Below, one piece after another: positions 12,901 through 26,600 of a stretch of 64,000 nt of DNA. The position numbers and the translations under genes are program-made. The DNA is from Hofstenia miamia (Eukaryota; Xenacoelomorpha; Acoela). The notes beneath the pieces are model-generated. The model saw only the letters and a list, made by a program, of their open reading frames with translations, was not told the DNA's origin and searched no databases. Every line of letters begins with the position of its first letter. Within the stretch, counting starts at the first letter, position 1. Location of the stretch: NCBI GenBank assembly GCA_004352715.1, contig SCFE01000001.1:1846569-1910568 (forward strand). Direction: 5' to 3'.

Positions 12901-15900
12901 TACGCCTGTGACTTGCAAGTCAAAGGGATATGCCATCAAACCAAAAGTTACAAATATAACAATGAAATTTATATAGACAAATTTGTTTAGACACGATAGT
13001 GTCTCACAAAATTTTTTGGAACCTGGGCAAAAACATAGGGTCTTCCGAGACGTTTGCATGATAACAAGCAGTATATTGGCGAAAATGTCCTAGATGATTT
13101 TCGTTTAATTGAATGTTAAGAATAAGACTATGGAGTGGATGCTTCACCTTTAGCATATTAGTCCATAACTAATCACAAGATTTTGCACGCGGTTGATATA
13201 GAGTGGTGGGATTAAAATCTCTGTATACTACTATATGTATATAATTAGGTACTATAATTCTTAGAGGTCGCGTTTGAATTCGTTCCTAGTTCAGTGATTG
13301 ATCGTCTGTCAAATAATATTTCCAAAGGAGGGCACAGTACGAAAGAATTTAACGAGTATCCAAGTAAATTCACTGTAGTATCGTTTATTTCGTGTGTTAA
13401 ATGAGTCTCTGTAATTAGGGTGAAATTGAGAAATCATACTGTCTCACCATATTCCAACGCTCATCTATCTTAAATCTAATGTATTGAGCATTATTCAGAA
13501 TTAAACTTGATATGAAGACTTCTTTTCGTTTCTCTGTTTTCCTTGTGTGTGTGATAGCCACTTTGCTACGAAGAGATCTCAACCAGACACGTTCATGGGT
13601 ATTTAAAAAACACCGTTAACCAGAATGTCCACTTCATCGGTTGTTCTTTACGATTAGTGCTTTTTTATTCCAGAATCTTGCTCAGCAGCAGGAAATGTCT
13701 ACAGATGTTTTAATTCGCTTACTCATTTTCTTAATTTTTACAAAAACTCTTAAAAAATATGTATTATAACGTACTGCAAATTTTGCCAATTTGTGTAGTC
13801 TAAGTATTTATGAGCGAATGTACTGTAGTTTCTAAGGAAAAAACTTAAAAATTTACAATAATCATTAGGAAAATTGAACGGTCTTTATCTTGTGAAAAAA
13901 CTTACTGAACATTGCCGAAATTACAACTAACCAACTAAAAAGTGTGTCAGAGTCATGCATGTGCTTTAATAAACCGGTATAGACCGTACCCAATTAAGCC
14001 GATTCCCACACTGTTGTAAAGTGTTTGTTATTGTGCTCAACAAACCCTAATCAATTTCTCATTTATTCTATTTTAGAACTCCTTCCTCTTCAATCTTTTG
14101 CCCCATTGCGACTATATCCTTATATTAGTAGACACATCGCATCTCCATTTCATCAATCCTTGGTCGGATGCCATCTTTAGGCTCATCGTATCATGTATCC
14201 ATCCTATCCCAATGACTTTTCTTCTGGCACATTTTTTTTGTTGTCCATGTATTTCATCGTTCTACACCAGTTAGTTTACTTCTATTATAGAAGAACATCT
14301 AGCTACTTGTTGCAATGATATTTTTTAAAACCAAAAAATGCTGAAATTTGCTGTTAATTTTGAATGCATCTGTATTCCATAATACATAATATTTCAAGTT
14401 TGTAATTTTAAGGATATGCACAATTTTTTTGGCAAACTGGGAATGAGTTACCATTATTTAAATTCCCCCAAAAATTACCTTTATAAATGTAGGAAGCTGT
14501 TTATTCAACTACTTGTCTTTATTGTTTATATATATATATAAATATATACAGTATAGATATATATTAGAATATTTTAGGCTGCATTGTATGCAATTGACGA
14601 ACTTTTTGAAGAGGAATACCCGGCCGTGCCAATTTTTATTAGTGTTACCATTGTTGATCAAAGTGGAAGAACACTTTCGGGTCAGACAACCGAGGCTTTT
14701 GTCGTCTCAGTTTCACATGTTAATCCGTTTTGGTGCGTATTTTATGTATTTAAACAATAAAATCCATATTAATGAAATTGAAATAATTTACTTTAATAAA
14801 AATAAATACACATTGAATTGCTAATTCTGCATTCTTCGTTTTTAACAACATCATTATAGTGAATTCTTAATTTTCGCTACATGAATTTGTTCATTTCAAA
14901 TGTTCGGTTAAATATTCACTGTCATTATTTTGGTAATGCGAAAGAGATTTTTTACTCTTTTCAATTATGTTGTAAGAGCGTGTCTATGTTTAAATCATAA
15001 CCAAGATCCAACAACGATTCAAGAGAAGGTGAAGCTCACATCAAAATCTTTCTGAAAATTTCGTACGCGCGGATCTAGAGTAAATGATAATGTCTAGAGT
15101 AATGTTGTTCCAAAGTATTTTTATATATTTGATTGGTTTATAATTTAATTCAAGATCTTATGATTATCATGGTTTATATAAGTGAAGCGTCAATAATAAG
15201 AGTTTGAATGTATCCCCCCTAAATATTAAGTCTTGACTCACTGAATACTACACTTCAAAGCTGTCATTTTAGTCCACGCTTTAGGAGTAAGTAATTTATT
15301 AAATCATTTTTTTCTATTTTTAACTTTTTTCTATTACGCTTGTCGAGATATATTTGTTTCAGTCAGCAATGGAATTCTGGAATCCTGCAGCATGATAATT
15401 CAACCCTTTGAGAACTAAATTTTTAGGAACTGGGTATTTGTTTTTAATGATACTAGATGTTTTAAAAGTTTGTTATGTGCTATTTTGATGTGTAATCACA
15501 TGGCATTTACCTTAACCTTAATCTGATTGGTCATAAAATAATCAAATTTTTATGAAAATAGCCATTTTTTAAAATTGATGTCAGCAAATGTGTTTATATA
15601 GTTTAAAAATTCTTCTTACACATGAATCCCTAAGCTTTCTTTTAGGTACTGAACTAGGATTTAGGCAAAATAATGTTTGTTTGCATATTTTCTGTTTCTT
15701 ATGACCTTGACCTTCACTTTGACCTTGGAAATAATTATTTTGCGGAAATCCGATTTCAGGACCAAGTTAATAATGCATCTGGAAACATACCTTGAAAAAA
15801 TCAGCCAACTGCTTTGAAAATCTTTAGAGTAATTATTTTTTGAAATTTTATAAATTTTGAAAAAAACTTATCACACTTTTAAGTGTTATTATATTATGTG

Positions 15901-17630
15901 ATAATCTTCTATGTTGGTTTTTTCTGGTTGCTAAAAGATGCTTCAATGTTAAGCAATTCAAATAAATTGCTTTATTGTATCGTTATTTGAGGTAATGAGT
16001 GAAAAAACAAAGTGTACCTTGGTTGCTAGAGCTCGTTACTATGCAAAATTTTCCTGACTTTGACTTACAAATCTTAATTTTTTAGTAAATATATTTTTTG
16101 GTTGAAATCGATTATTATGTGAAGGTTAGATGCCTTACCAATGCGTTTATGGCCAAAACTGAATTTCAATATTTTGTTCAAAATTTGGACTTTTATTAGA
16201 AGAGTCCCACCTTAGCTCGAAATCGCGATTAAGGATATATATATATATACGCAAGCCTCGTTTGTTCATACTATTTATATCCGGGAAATTTGTGGTGAGA
16301 GGTGAATATCATGAGATAACGGGGATATCTCGAGATTAGGTGATTGATTCTCATTACATACGTCGGTTGCAAATAAACGGAGGTAAAATTTCAAACTAAG
16401 TACATGTTTTGCAACAAAGTGCAACAAAGAATGTATTTTCATCTTTATTACATTTATTGGATTAACGATAACTAATTCATCATATTTCTCCAATGACTTA
16501 AGTGTCGAATGCTATTCTTGTGAGAAATGGAATTGTGATGCAGACGAACATGTTCAGTGTGAAGGAATGGATGACATTTGCATGACTGTCATTATTCAAT
16601 TACTCTCAATTACTCGCAAATGTATTGATGGAAACAGTTGTGAAGAAGAGGAGGCTTACAAGATTTGCTCTGGAATAAGTGCCGCCAAATGTACATTAAT
16701 GTGTTGTCGTGAAAGCAAATGCAATCAGAATATTAGCAATGCCACTGGGGAAGTATATACGGTATTTTCACAAAAACTTGACACTCAAGGTAACTTCAGT
16801 GTAAATCATGCACTTTCGAAAGCGACGCTTATGCTATTGTTCATAAATTTGTTCAACGCAATGTAATGACCATTAAATGCTTTCATCAGCTATCTAACAT
16901 TTGCAAATAAAGTTTATATGCATCTANNNNNNNNNNNNNNNNNNNNNNNNNNNNNNNNNNNNNNNNNNNNNNNNNNNNNNNNNNNNNNNNNNNNNNNNNN
17001 NNNNNNNNNNNNNNNNNNNNNNNNNNNNNNNNNNNNNNNNNNNNNNNNNNNNNNNNTATATATATATATATAAATGTAAGCATACTGAACTTCGAATTAT
17101 TTGAAGCATAGCATATAACACAGTTAAAAATTTAGACCAATTTTGATTACTAGGAATCATCGTCAGTATGAAAAATGCAGTAAATAAATATTTTTCAATC
17201 AACTACACTAAAGAAAACTGTAAATATATTACATGCACTATAGATCTAGAATTATTGATGCTATCTTGCGTTGTTTATTATGTAATTTTTGTTCTTTGCA
17301 GCTTTAATAAAAATTTGTTCATCAATTTTATGATGTTTTGATCTTAGTAATATCTTGAAATTTTCTTCTTTGATTTCATGGTGATGTAAGTAAATTTCAG
17401 AATTTATTTGTTTTTTCATCCTTGTTCTCAGATGTCTCTTAGTTTCGCCGATGTTTGATTTATTGCAATCATCACATTTTTATTGGTAAATTAGAAAGCA
17501 AACTAATTTCTTAAGGATAAGATCTTTGTTGTTGAAGATGTTCTTTGTTGCAAAGGATGTTCAATATTTTGATTTTTTCTTTTAACATTTTAACTTGGTT
17601 GCCTAAATACGGAAGTTTTAAACGTACTGG

Positions 17631-17668
<38 letters not shown>

Positions 17669-20600
17669 NNNNNNNNNNNNNNNNNNNNNNNNNNNNNNNN
17701 NNNNNNNNNNNNNNNNNNNNNNNNNNNNNNNNNNNNNNNNNNNNNNNNNNNNNNNNNNNNNNNNNNNNNNNNNNNNNNNNNNNNNNNNNNNNNNNNNNNN
17801 NNNNNNNNNNNNNNNNNNNNNNNNNNNNNNNNNNNNNNNNNNNNNNNNNNNNNNNNNNNNNNNNNNNNNNNNNNNNNNNNNNNNNNNNNNNNNNNNNNNN
17901 NNNNNNNNNNNNNNNNNNNNNNNNNNNNNNNNNNNNNNNNNNNNNNNNNNNNNNNNNNNNNNNNNNNNNNNNNNNNNNNNNNNNNNNNNNNNNNNNNNNN
18001 NNNNNNNNNNNNNNNNNNNNNNNNNNNNNNNNNNNNTATATACCAGTTTCGATTTTAGATCATCTTAGAATAACAATAATGCGGTAAAAAATTACAATAA
18101 CTACACTTTATAAATAAATTTAATGTTGGCATGCTTTGTTGCTTATTTAATAGTTGATCTTCCCTTAATTTATATTGCTTCACCGACTTTTGGGTGATTT
18201 GATCTTAGTTGTATATAGAAACTGACTTCTCTTGCAGTATATTTATGTAAATATATTTTTGATGCTGGTCTTTTAGTTTCTCCGATGTATGATTTTTCAC
18301 AATGGGTTTTTGTTTTTAATGATGTTAGATGTTTTAAGTGATGTAAATATTGTTATTATCTTTGCCTATTAATAAATTAAATTTAAGTTTCGTGCATAGA
18401 TTTTATTTTCATACAACTTAGATTTGATTAACAATCGGTTACCCATTTGTATTTCCTTTGTGGTTCCCCAGTTCTGTTAATGGAAGCTAAATATCACTGA
18501 CGTGAATTAAAGTACAGACACAAATTGAAATAGAGAGAAAATACCCTGTTCTTCAATCCATGCTATAAAAGGTTTTGAATTGAGTTGCCTAAGGACATAC
18601 TATGTCCTTGAGTTGTCACATTACATGTTTCTACTTGCGAGGCAGAATGTTTTTTGTAATTTGAGCTTACGCTTAGTAAATAAGTTTAATTTTACAGATT
18701 AGAAAAGAAATAAAAAATATTTTTAAAAAAACTCATGTAAAGTAAATATTATTGAGTATTTTCATTCAATATTTTATATTTATGAAAATCAGTTTTAACA
18801 TGCGATTCTTTGTAAAAAAAAACATTTTTATAATTGTATCCAGTGTAATGTGTTATTTATGATGTATTCGGTCCATGGCCAACCTAATATATATTAAATT
18901 GGCCGTGATTACGGCACTATTTAATAATGTTTATTCAATGGTCACCTAGTGTGTGGAATTATTTATTGTTTTTAGCATAGGTGTGAATTGCGCATTGGGT
19001 GCTGCTGAAATGCATCCCTACATTTCGGCAATTTCTCGTTTCACCAAATCATACGTTTCCTGCTACCCAAATGCTGGTCTGCCAAACGCCATGGGTGAAT
19101 ATGATCAAACCCCCGAAATTATGGCGAAGCACTTAGAAGTATGTCGTTTTTATCACCATTTATATATCAAATATATTTGTCTATTTTGTATAACACGATG
19201 ACCAAGTTGACTATTTTTGCAAGACTTTTGGATAGCATTTCAATACTGTACATCATTTTTACAAATTTAATTGGGAATTTTCCTTACGTTTCTGACTTCA
19301 AAACGTTTGTTCTATTGTCATGCCATGGTTCAAAAAGAGATGAAAGCCGACAGTTTATGCATCTTCAAATGGCCGCATTATTTATTTTTTAATTGCTATG
19401 CATTAAGCTCCCGCTTGTCTACAGAGATTTGATTAACCTTACCCAAGTTAGCCTGGAATTTTTGTAACTTTAATAGTTTTTTCGAACAAATGTTGCAACG
19501 TTTATAACTCATGAACTAATAAAAATGTCTAAAATCTAACAACATCAAGGAAAATATTAATGTCTCTTCTATAATCACACTCACTCGCAATCGCAACCCT
19601 TTTTAGGCCCGTGATATGTGATTTTAAGCACGGCGCGCTGGGGGGGGGTGCGCAACAGATAATAGTTGAAAGCTGTTACTGCCATCGTCTTTAGAACGCT
19701 TTTTAATCTGCACATTAGGTATGGGTGAATTTGAAGGATTTTTTAACAAAAATCTACTCATAGCTGCTTCCAAAATTGCTTAAAAATGTGAACAAAACTA
19801 AGTGTAACCTTATGATTGCACTAGAATATTAAGAGTTAGAGGGACTCTCTGTGGATAACCACAAAATGCCGGATAACCAAGCGCGCCAAGTAAATGATGG
19901 ATTTCGAAGCTAGTACAGTTGCAAATTTCGCTCCTGAATTTTCCACAAAAGTTTTCCAAAATTTCAAATTGTCTAAGTGTGTGAATATCTGCAAGCTGTA
20001 TAAACAGGCGTTTATGTGCATTATCGGTGCTAAGAAAAATTGCAGTACATGTACATAAAGTTAGGTCGATATTAATATAATTATCTATTATATAAACAGA
20101 CCCAGTTTTTTACACTTTTCTCTTACTTAATGACATTAAATTTTAGTCGATAAAATTTAATGTCACTATTTATATCATTAAAATCTCCTATGTATTCTAA
20201 AAATTAAAAGTTTTATTATAGAAAATAGCTAAGGAAGGCCTGGTTAACATTGTTGGCGGATGCTGTGGATCATCATATAAACACATCAGGTTTCGTACAC
20301 GTTTTATTTCTACTTTATTATACACATTTTTCAATCTTTTATGCTCATTTGACATATGCTAATACTCCGTACCACAGGTAAAAACCAAATGTTTTTAGAA
20401 ATGCAGAGGAATATTTAATGTATGAACAGGTCACTTAATGTCAACACTCGTTATTCAGTCATTGCAATTATTTGAACAGTTGAATTTCAAAATCAGTGTT
20501 AACAATAGCAAATTGTTATAAGACTCAATAACCCACATCTATACATTTTTTCGAAATCATTTCGTATACCAGATAATTTATACGAAAACTGGCATTACGG

Positions 20601-23600
20601 TTACTAGTCTATAGAAAGATTCAGCCCTCTATTTCTTAGGTTATGTGAACGTGTTATTTTATTTCTGTAGCCTATAAAATTCTTGACTATTTGATGCATA
20701 AAAATGTAGGTCAGGCCTACAATTAATTAACGTGCAATGTGACTTATTGGAGTTTGATTAGAATTTTTATTACCATAAGTAGAATTGGTTTTTAATTATT
20801 TTTTTCTAATATATTTTTGGTTTCAACATTATTTTTTTCTAATATATTTTTGTTTCCAACATTGTTTTAAATGCTCTAGTTAATTTTGGACCATGCGCAA
20901 TGAATTTATGTCTAGGTACTCTGGGCAATGGTAAAACTTTTTGGAAGGGAGGTATTAGATAAGATAGATTTCAAAAATGTTCAAATTCACGCTTTTATAG
21001 TTTATAAAATTTGTAGTAAATGATTAAGATTTGTTTGAGTTTAGAGCGATCACTGATTCATTAAAAGTCGTAAAACCGAGAGTTCCGCCGACTTCTTTAT
21101 CTAAAGACGGTTCACTCATTTTATCAGGTATACCGTTCTCATAGTGAATGAGAATTTTTCACTAATTCTAAAAATTTGAAAAATTGCAATCCTATGGTCA
21201 TATCATCAGAAATAAATTTCACATTTCGGTGAATTTCAGTTTCCATTCTTGCTGTGTAAATAATTTTTTTAAATGAGTTTTGCATTTTATAGGACTGGAA
21301 CCTTTGATCGTCGATGAAGGCCTCAACTTTGTCAACATTGGTGAGAGATGCAATGTTGCTGGTTCAAGACGTTTCGCAAAGTTGATTTTGAAAGGCGATT
21401 ATGAGGTAATTTTTAATAATGATAATGTTGATTAACGCTGGTCTAGACTGCTTTGAACGTTGCCAAGGAGCAAGTAGAAAACGGAGCACAGATCATTGAT
21501 ATCAATCTAGATGAGGGAATGCTTGATAGCTGTCTCTCATACTCAAAATTTTGCAATCTGGTCACTGCCGAACCTGAAGTTGCTAAGGTACATTACTTAG
21601 AGCAGAATTATTTAATAATGTACTAAAGAACGGCTTTTCGTTGAACGTTGAAAGCGAGGCGAACGACCGCCTGTTCACAGAGAGTGTAACCTGCATTTAT
21701 TATATTTAGGCCAAATTTTGTTAGGTTCTCAAATTAGTTTTTCTTTGCACAGTGATATTTTACTTGTTATAGAAAATTCACAGTCTAACGCACACATACC
21801 CACCAAAACACTTCTATACATTTGTTATTGCTGGAAAAATAGCTTTTAGAAATATAGAAAAATAGCTCTAAAAACACTATGGAGCAAGCGAGTATAAGAA
21901 AATTCAATTTGTCGATAAATTTCAATTATGAATTTTGCTTTTGGTAAGCATGCATAAATGATTTAAATAGAATTTGCTTATTTGTGATAAAAATTATTTT
22001 TTAAGGTAGCTAGTGTGGAAATGAAACTTTTTTTAAATTCAAACTAATCCTCCTAAATATTATTCTACAAGACTGATACTAACTCAAATTACCTCAATGT
22101 TTGCTAAAAAATTTAATTATGCAAATTAACATTTCCATGGCATAGAATTAATGAGTTTTTTAAGGCTTTAGTTTTTCAGTCAAATTTTTCACAGAAAAAA
22201 GATGCAGTGCTCATATCATCCTCATTTTGTTAAATAAAGATATGACTAGAACTTAAACTAAAACTTTTTTCAGAACATCTAAAATTTTTTTGGTTACCCA
22301 ATTTTTTCCAAGTGGTGTTACACCAATGTAATTAAATATAGATGACTGTAATATAATCAAAATTTACTGAGATATCTTAAAAGGCTTTGACATAAGTCCT
22401 AGCTACTTACCACTGCTATATAGAGTAAAAATTTCAACAAAAATAAATTTTTTTATTGCTGAAAATCAAGTTTTGAGAAAATCGATGATTTTATGCAAGA
22501 GATTCAATATATCATTTTCACAAACATTGATGGGAAATCCTATTGATTTGTTCACATAAAATTTTTTACGGATTTTCTTACAACACACAGTTTGAAATTT
22601 TGCTGACAAAAAATTCAAAATAATTGTCAGCTATATATGATTAGAAACTTATTACTTTGTTTAAAAAACACTCTGAATCAATTTGAAATGTAAGAATCCC
22701 AAAAATGAAATACTTTCAAAAATATCGTTTTTTATTCCCCACTAGTTACCTTTATTACGTGCTACAAGTGCCTGTTACATATTTTAAATTTCATTCATTG
22801 TTAGATTCCACTCTGCATCGATTCCTCAGACTTTAATGTTGTTCTTGCCGGAATCAAAACCACTCAAGGAAAGTGTATCGTCAATAGTATCTCGTTAAAA
22901 GAAGGAGAAGAGGACTTTATCAAAAAGGCTAAGGTCATCAAACGACATGGAGCAGCTGTTGTTGTCATGGCATTTGATGAGGAAGGACAGGTAATATTAA
23001 TTACTCTACAGCTATTTAAAGTTTTATCAAAGTTAACTTTTCATTTTGGATTTATTTAAAAATTGTTTAGCAAATGTACAGTATACTGCTATCCAAAATT
23101 CTTCTTCGTGCTTAATTTTGAATCTTGGTGTTATTATCATCTAGTATTCAAAATATATTCCCACTGAATTCAAGTTCTACACTTAAACTTTGAAGATAGT
23201 TCATTTATTCTTCATAATTATAGATTTAGCATCGTGAGCTAATCTTCTGATATAATTAAAAAATTATTGACTGCATTAAATTTTGATTTTATGAAAATTG
23301 CATTAAAGTCTAGTAATTCCTCATTTGGTATGTTAATTTTATTTAGGGTCGAACCCAAAATTTTCATCATTATTTTTTAAGAACATTCTGAAAGTGTGTA
23401 AAATCATAAAATTATATATATATATATATATATTAATTTATTGATACATATAAATGTATACATACATTTTTCAATCACTCTTAGAAATGTTCTCGGAGTG
23501 TTTTGTTAGCTGTTTTTTAAAATATATGCCAATTTGATAGATGACATCGGTGTTAATTTAATAAATATGATTTCTACTATTTTAGTTTGTTTTATTATTG

Positions 23601-26600
23601 AATTAATAATTTCTTCTTAGGTGCTCACCCATTAATATAAGTATTTAATTGCAAACAACCTCTATTAAATAAAGGCTAAGTTTCAGTACAATGACATACT
23701 ATTATGTTCTGTGTAAATTATAATTTAATTCTAGTATTTTTTAAGCGATCATTCAAAACGTCTTTCAATTAAAATAAAATCAGGGTAAGTAATTCACTTA
23801 TTTTTCTACATCGAGCTTTTGCTGCTGCAATTGCGCTTTCGATTTCTTCAATATATTCACCGGGGTCGTCTTTAATAAATTCGTAAAGATTCGGTGATTT
23901 ATCTGAAATACTATGAAGAAATTTCGTGAAGTATTTTTGAATATGCAAGAGAATCATTTTTCCATCTTGTAACTTTTTACTTTCGATATATAGGAATGTC
24001 AGTTTTTCACTTATTTGTATTGCTCCAGAGCGAAAACCTTGTTCGTTGGTTTTATGAAACAAGGTATTGGTTCTCCGTAATCCGTTTGCCATTTTTTGGT
24101 GTATATCGAATGCTTCTTTTAAGAGAGTGTCAATTTGTGCACAAGCATCATCGATGTCTTTGAATATCGAATATAATGGTTCTTCTGCTTTAATCTTTTC
24201 TGCTAATAGTCTGTTACGGTGAAATTTAGTATTATTTGAGAAATACATGTAAACATGTTCTTCGCAGCATGTTCCTGGCACTTGCAAGAAACAGCAGAAC
24301 TGGGTAGAACATGCATCACTTTCATAGCACACTTCATTTTGTATGGATAGAATGATAGAATTGAAAATTATTATAAGTTTATTCATGAGCACAATTTGCA
24401 CAATTGCGCGGGAAATTTCTTATTCTGTGTCAATAATTTATCTAGAAACCAATTGAAACTTCAGTTCTAAGCAAAAATGAATTACGGCTAAGTAAATGCT
24501 ATTTTTTATTTTTTCATTGGAATTTAATTCCATACGTACATCTCAACTGAATTTTATTCGTCCCATTTCGCAGTTCCATTTAATTTCATCCGATCGTGTC
24601 ATATTCCCGTCCCATACCAGTCCCACTAAATTTTCTGGTTCCATGGTCCCATGTCGTTCTATGTCATAGCTTCTATTTTTGCTAAAATTGGCAAAAAATT
24701 TGAGTAATATTTTGAAATCCGTGGTCCCAGTATCTTCATTTATGATTCTAGTCCCAATCTCAGTCCCACTGAAATATTTTGTTCAAGATCCCAGTCTCAT
24801 ATGAATAAATGGTCCTGAAAAACCCTAGTTGACATCATCATTGAGGGGGCTTCCACCAGAGGATCCTAAAAATTTAGTAGCCAGTAATTTGAAAGCTATT
24901 AGTTAATTTTACCTGCAAAAAATCAAATTAATAATGTTTTGCGATTTCTTTTAATAATTATTTAGTACCTGTATGTAGCCAATCATGCCTAAGCATGTGA
25001 ATATTTAGGTGCTTATTAGCTTATTTTATGTGTTACTAGTGCTTTATGAGAAAAAATTAGTTTTAAAATCTAATAAATAACTCTGCAATGAAGAAACTGT
25101 CGAAAATTTGCATCACACGAAAACTGACAAATACTTTCGTTATTTTCTATTACACAATAATGGATTTTGATACTTTCCATTAATTGAATTGAATTTTCAG
25201 AATTTTTCTTCTAACATTAATTTGTACTAATTTTTTGGAACCTTGTCAACCGGAGTTACTCGTATATATAGTCTTGGTTTTTTTATTCCAGATCACTTAT
25301 ATCGTATTCATATAATTTAAACTAAAACCTTTATTGATTTATTGTAACAAATTCTGAGATAAAACTTCATTTAAAAATGGAATTTTCGAGGAAAAAGTTA
25401 TATTTTTTTCCTGATATGGAAGTTGTCAAGCCACAAAACAAGTTTTTCTGGCATATCAGGATGTAGTCTATTTAATATCTATTTATCTTCATTCGATAGA
25501 GGTCGATGTTAGTTGTGAAATGAGGTTGTTCTTCATTACTAATTAGGCAACCAAAAGTGATAAAACTCATGCTTTTTTCTGTTGGTCTATTTTATAATAT
25601 GCTTAAAATTAAATCACATTTGGGGTGCAGCTAAATCAGAAATTATAAAGTCATAAAAAGTCAGATTTTTGTTTTTGAAAAACTCAATATATTTTCTAAC
25701 ATATAAACTAGGCCAAAAGCATGTTAATGTGCAATATTATCGATAAATTCTGAGATAAAACTTGATTTAAAATGGAATTTTCATGATACGCAAGTTTTCA
25801 TGCAGCAAAACAACTTTTTCTGACATATCAGGCCGTTGTCTATTTCGTTGACTCGACAAAAAATTTCCATGTATGCTGAGTATTTGTTCACTTTGGACAC
25901 TTGATGGTGACGATGCTAAAAATTATTTATTTTCATACTCAAGCAGTCGGTATTAATTCAGAAATTCTTCAGTAATAATTGAACAATATATTATCCGGTA
26001 TCCGGCAGTCAAATTATCCAGAATCATCTAGTATCCGGTATATTCATTTCACTACCTGAATCGCATCCCTAATTAATGCAAATTTGTATTTTTAATTTTT
26101 GATAATGTTTTCTCGCATTTGTTGTATTGCGATTGTTGTTGATCAATTTTTCAGGAACAGATAAAAAATAATTAGATAGTTTTGGCTTTGTGAAGCTTTA
26201 TGTACCGCTGTGAATAAATACATAATTAATCATTTTATGTAGTGTGATGCATAATGTACCTTAAAATGTGAAATTAAACTTTAGATGCGAAACATTTTCA
26301 GTATAATAGTTACATTTTAATTATTTGTGTGGTAGTTTTATTGTGTATCATACTGTCATTCGCACAAGTTGGCGATTTTTTTATTACTATTTTGGCATCA
26401 AATATTAAGTTTTTATTGCTCATTTATAATTAAAGTTGAATTATTTATAGCTTCTAATAATCGTATTCTTGTTCCAGTACGAGGAAACAGCCTTAAATAA
26501 TTGTGTGCAAGCAAATTTGATTTCTGTTCAATTCCCATATTTATATATGTTTTTTTAGCAAATACAGCTAGAATAACAAAGCCATAATGTGAAAATACAA

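Larger units (their letters stand above)
14733..18975 (+). other. MTR intron 7, hosts a nested Ly6-type gene
   Basis: 4.2-kb intron. It contains nuclear-receptor-like half-sites (15702-15726), a TA run (16234-16249), the nested Ly6/uPAR gene (about 16432-16911), two assembly gaps in TA repeats (16927-17056, 17669-18036) and two Penelope-like relics (17294-17476, 18194-18301). Confidence 0.85.
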
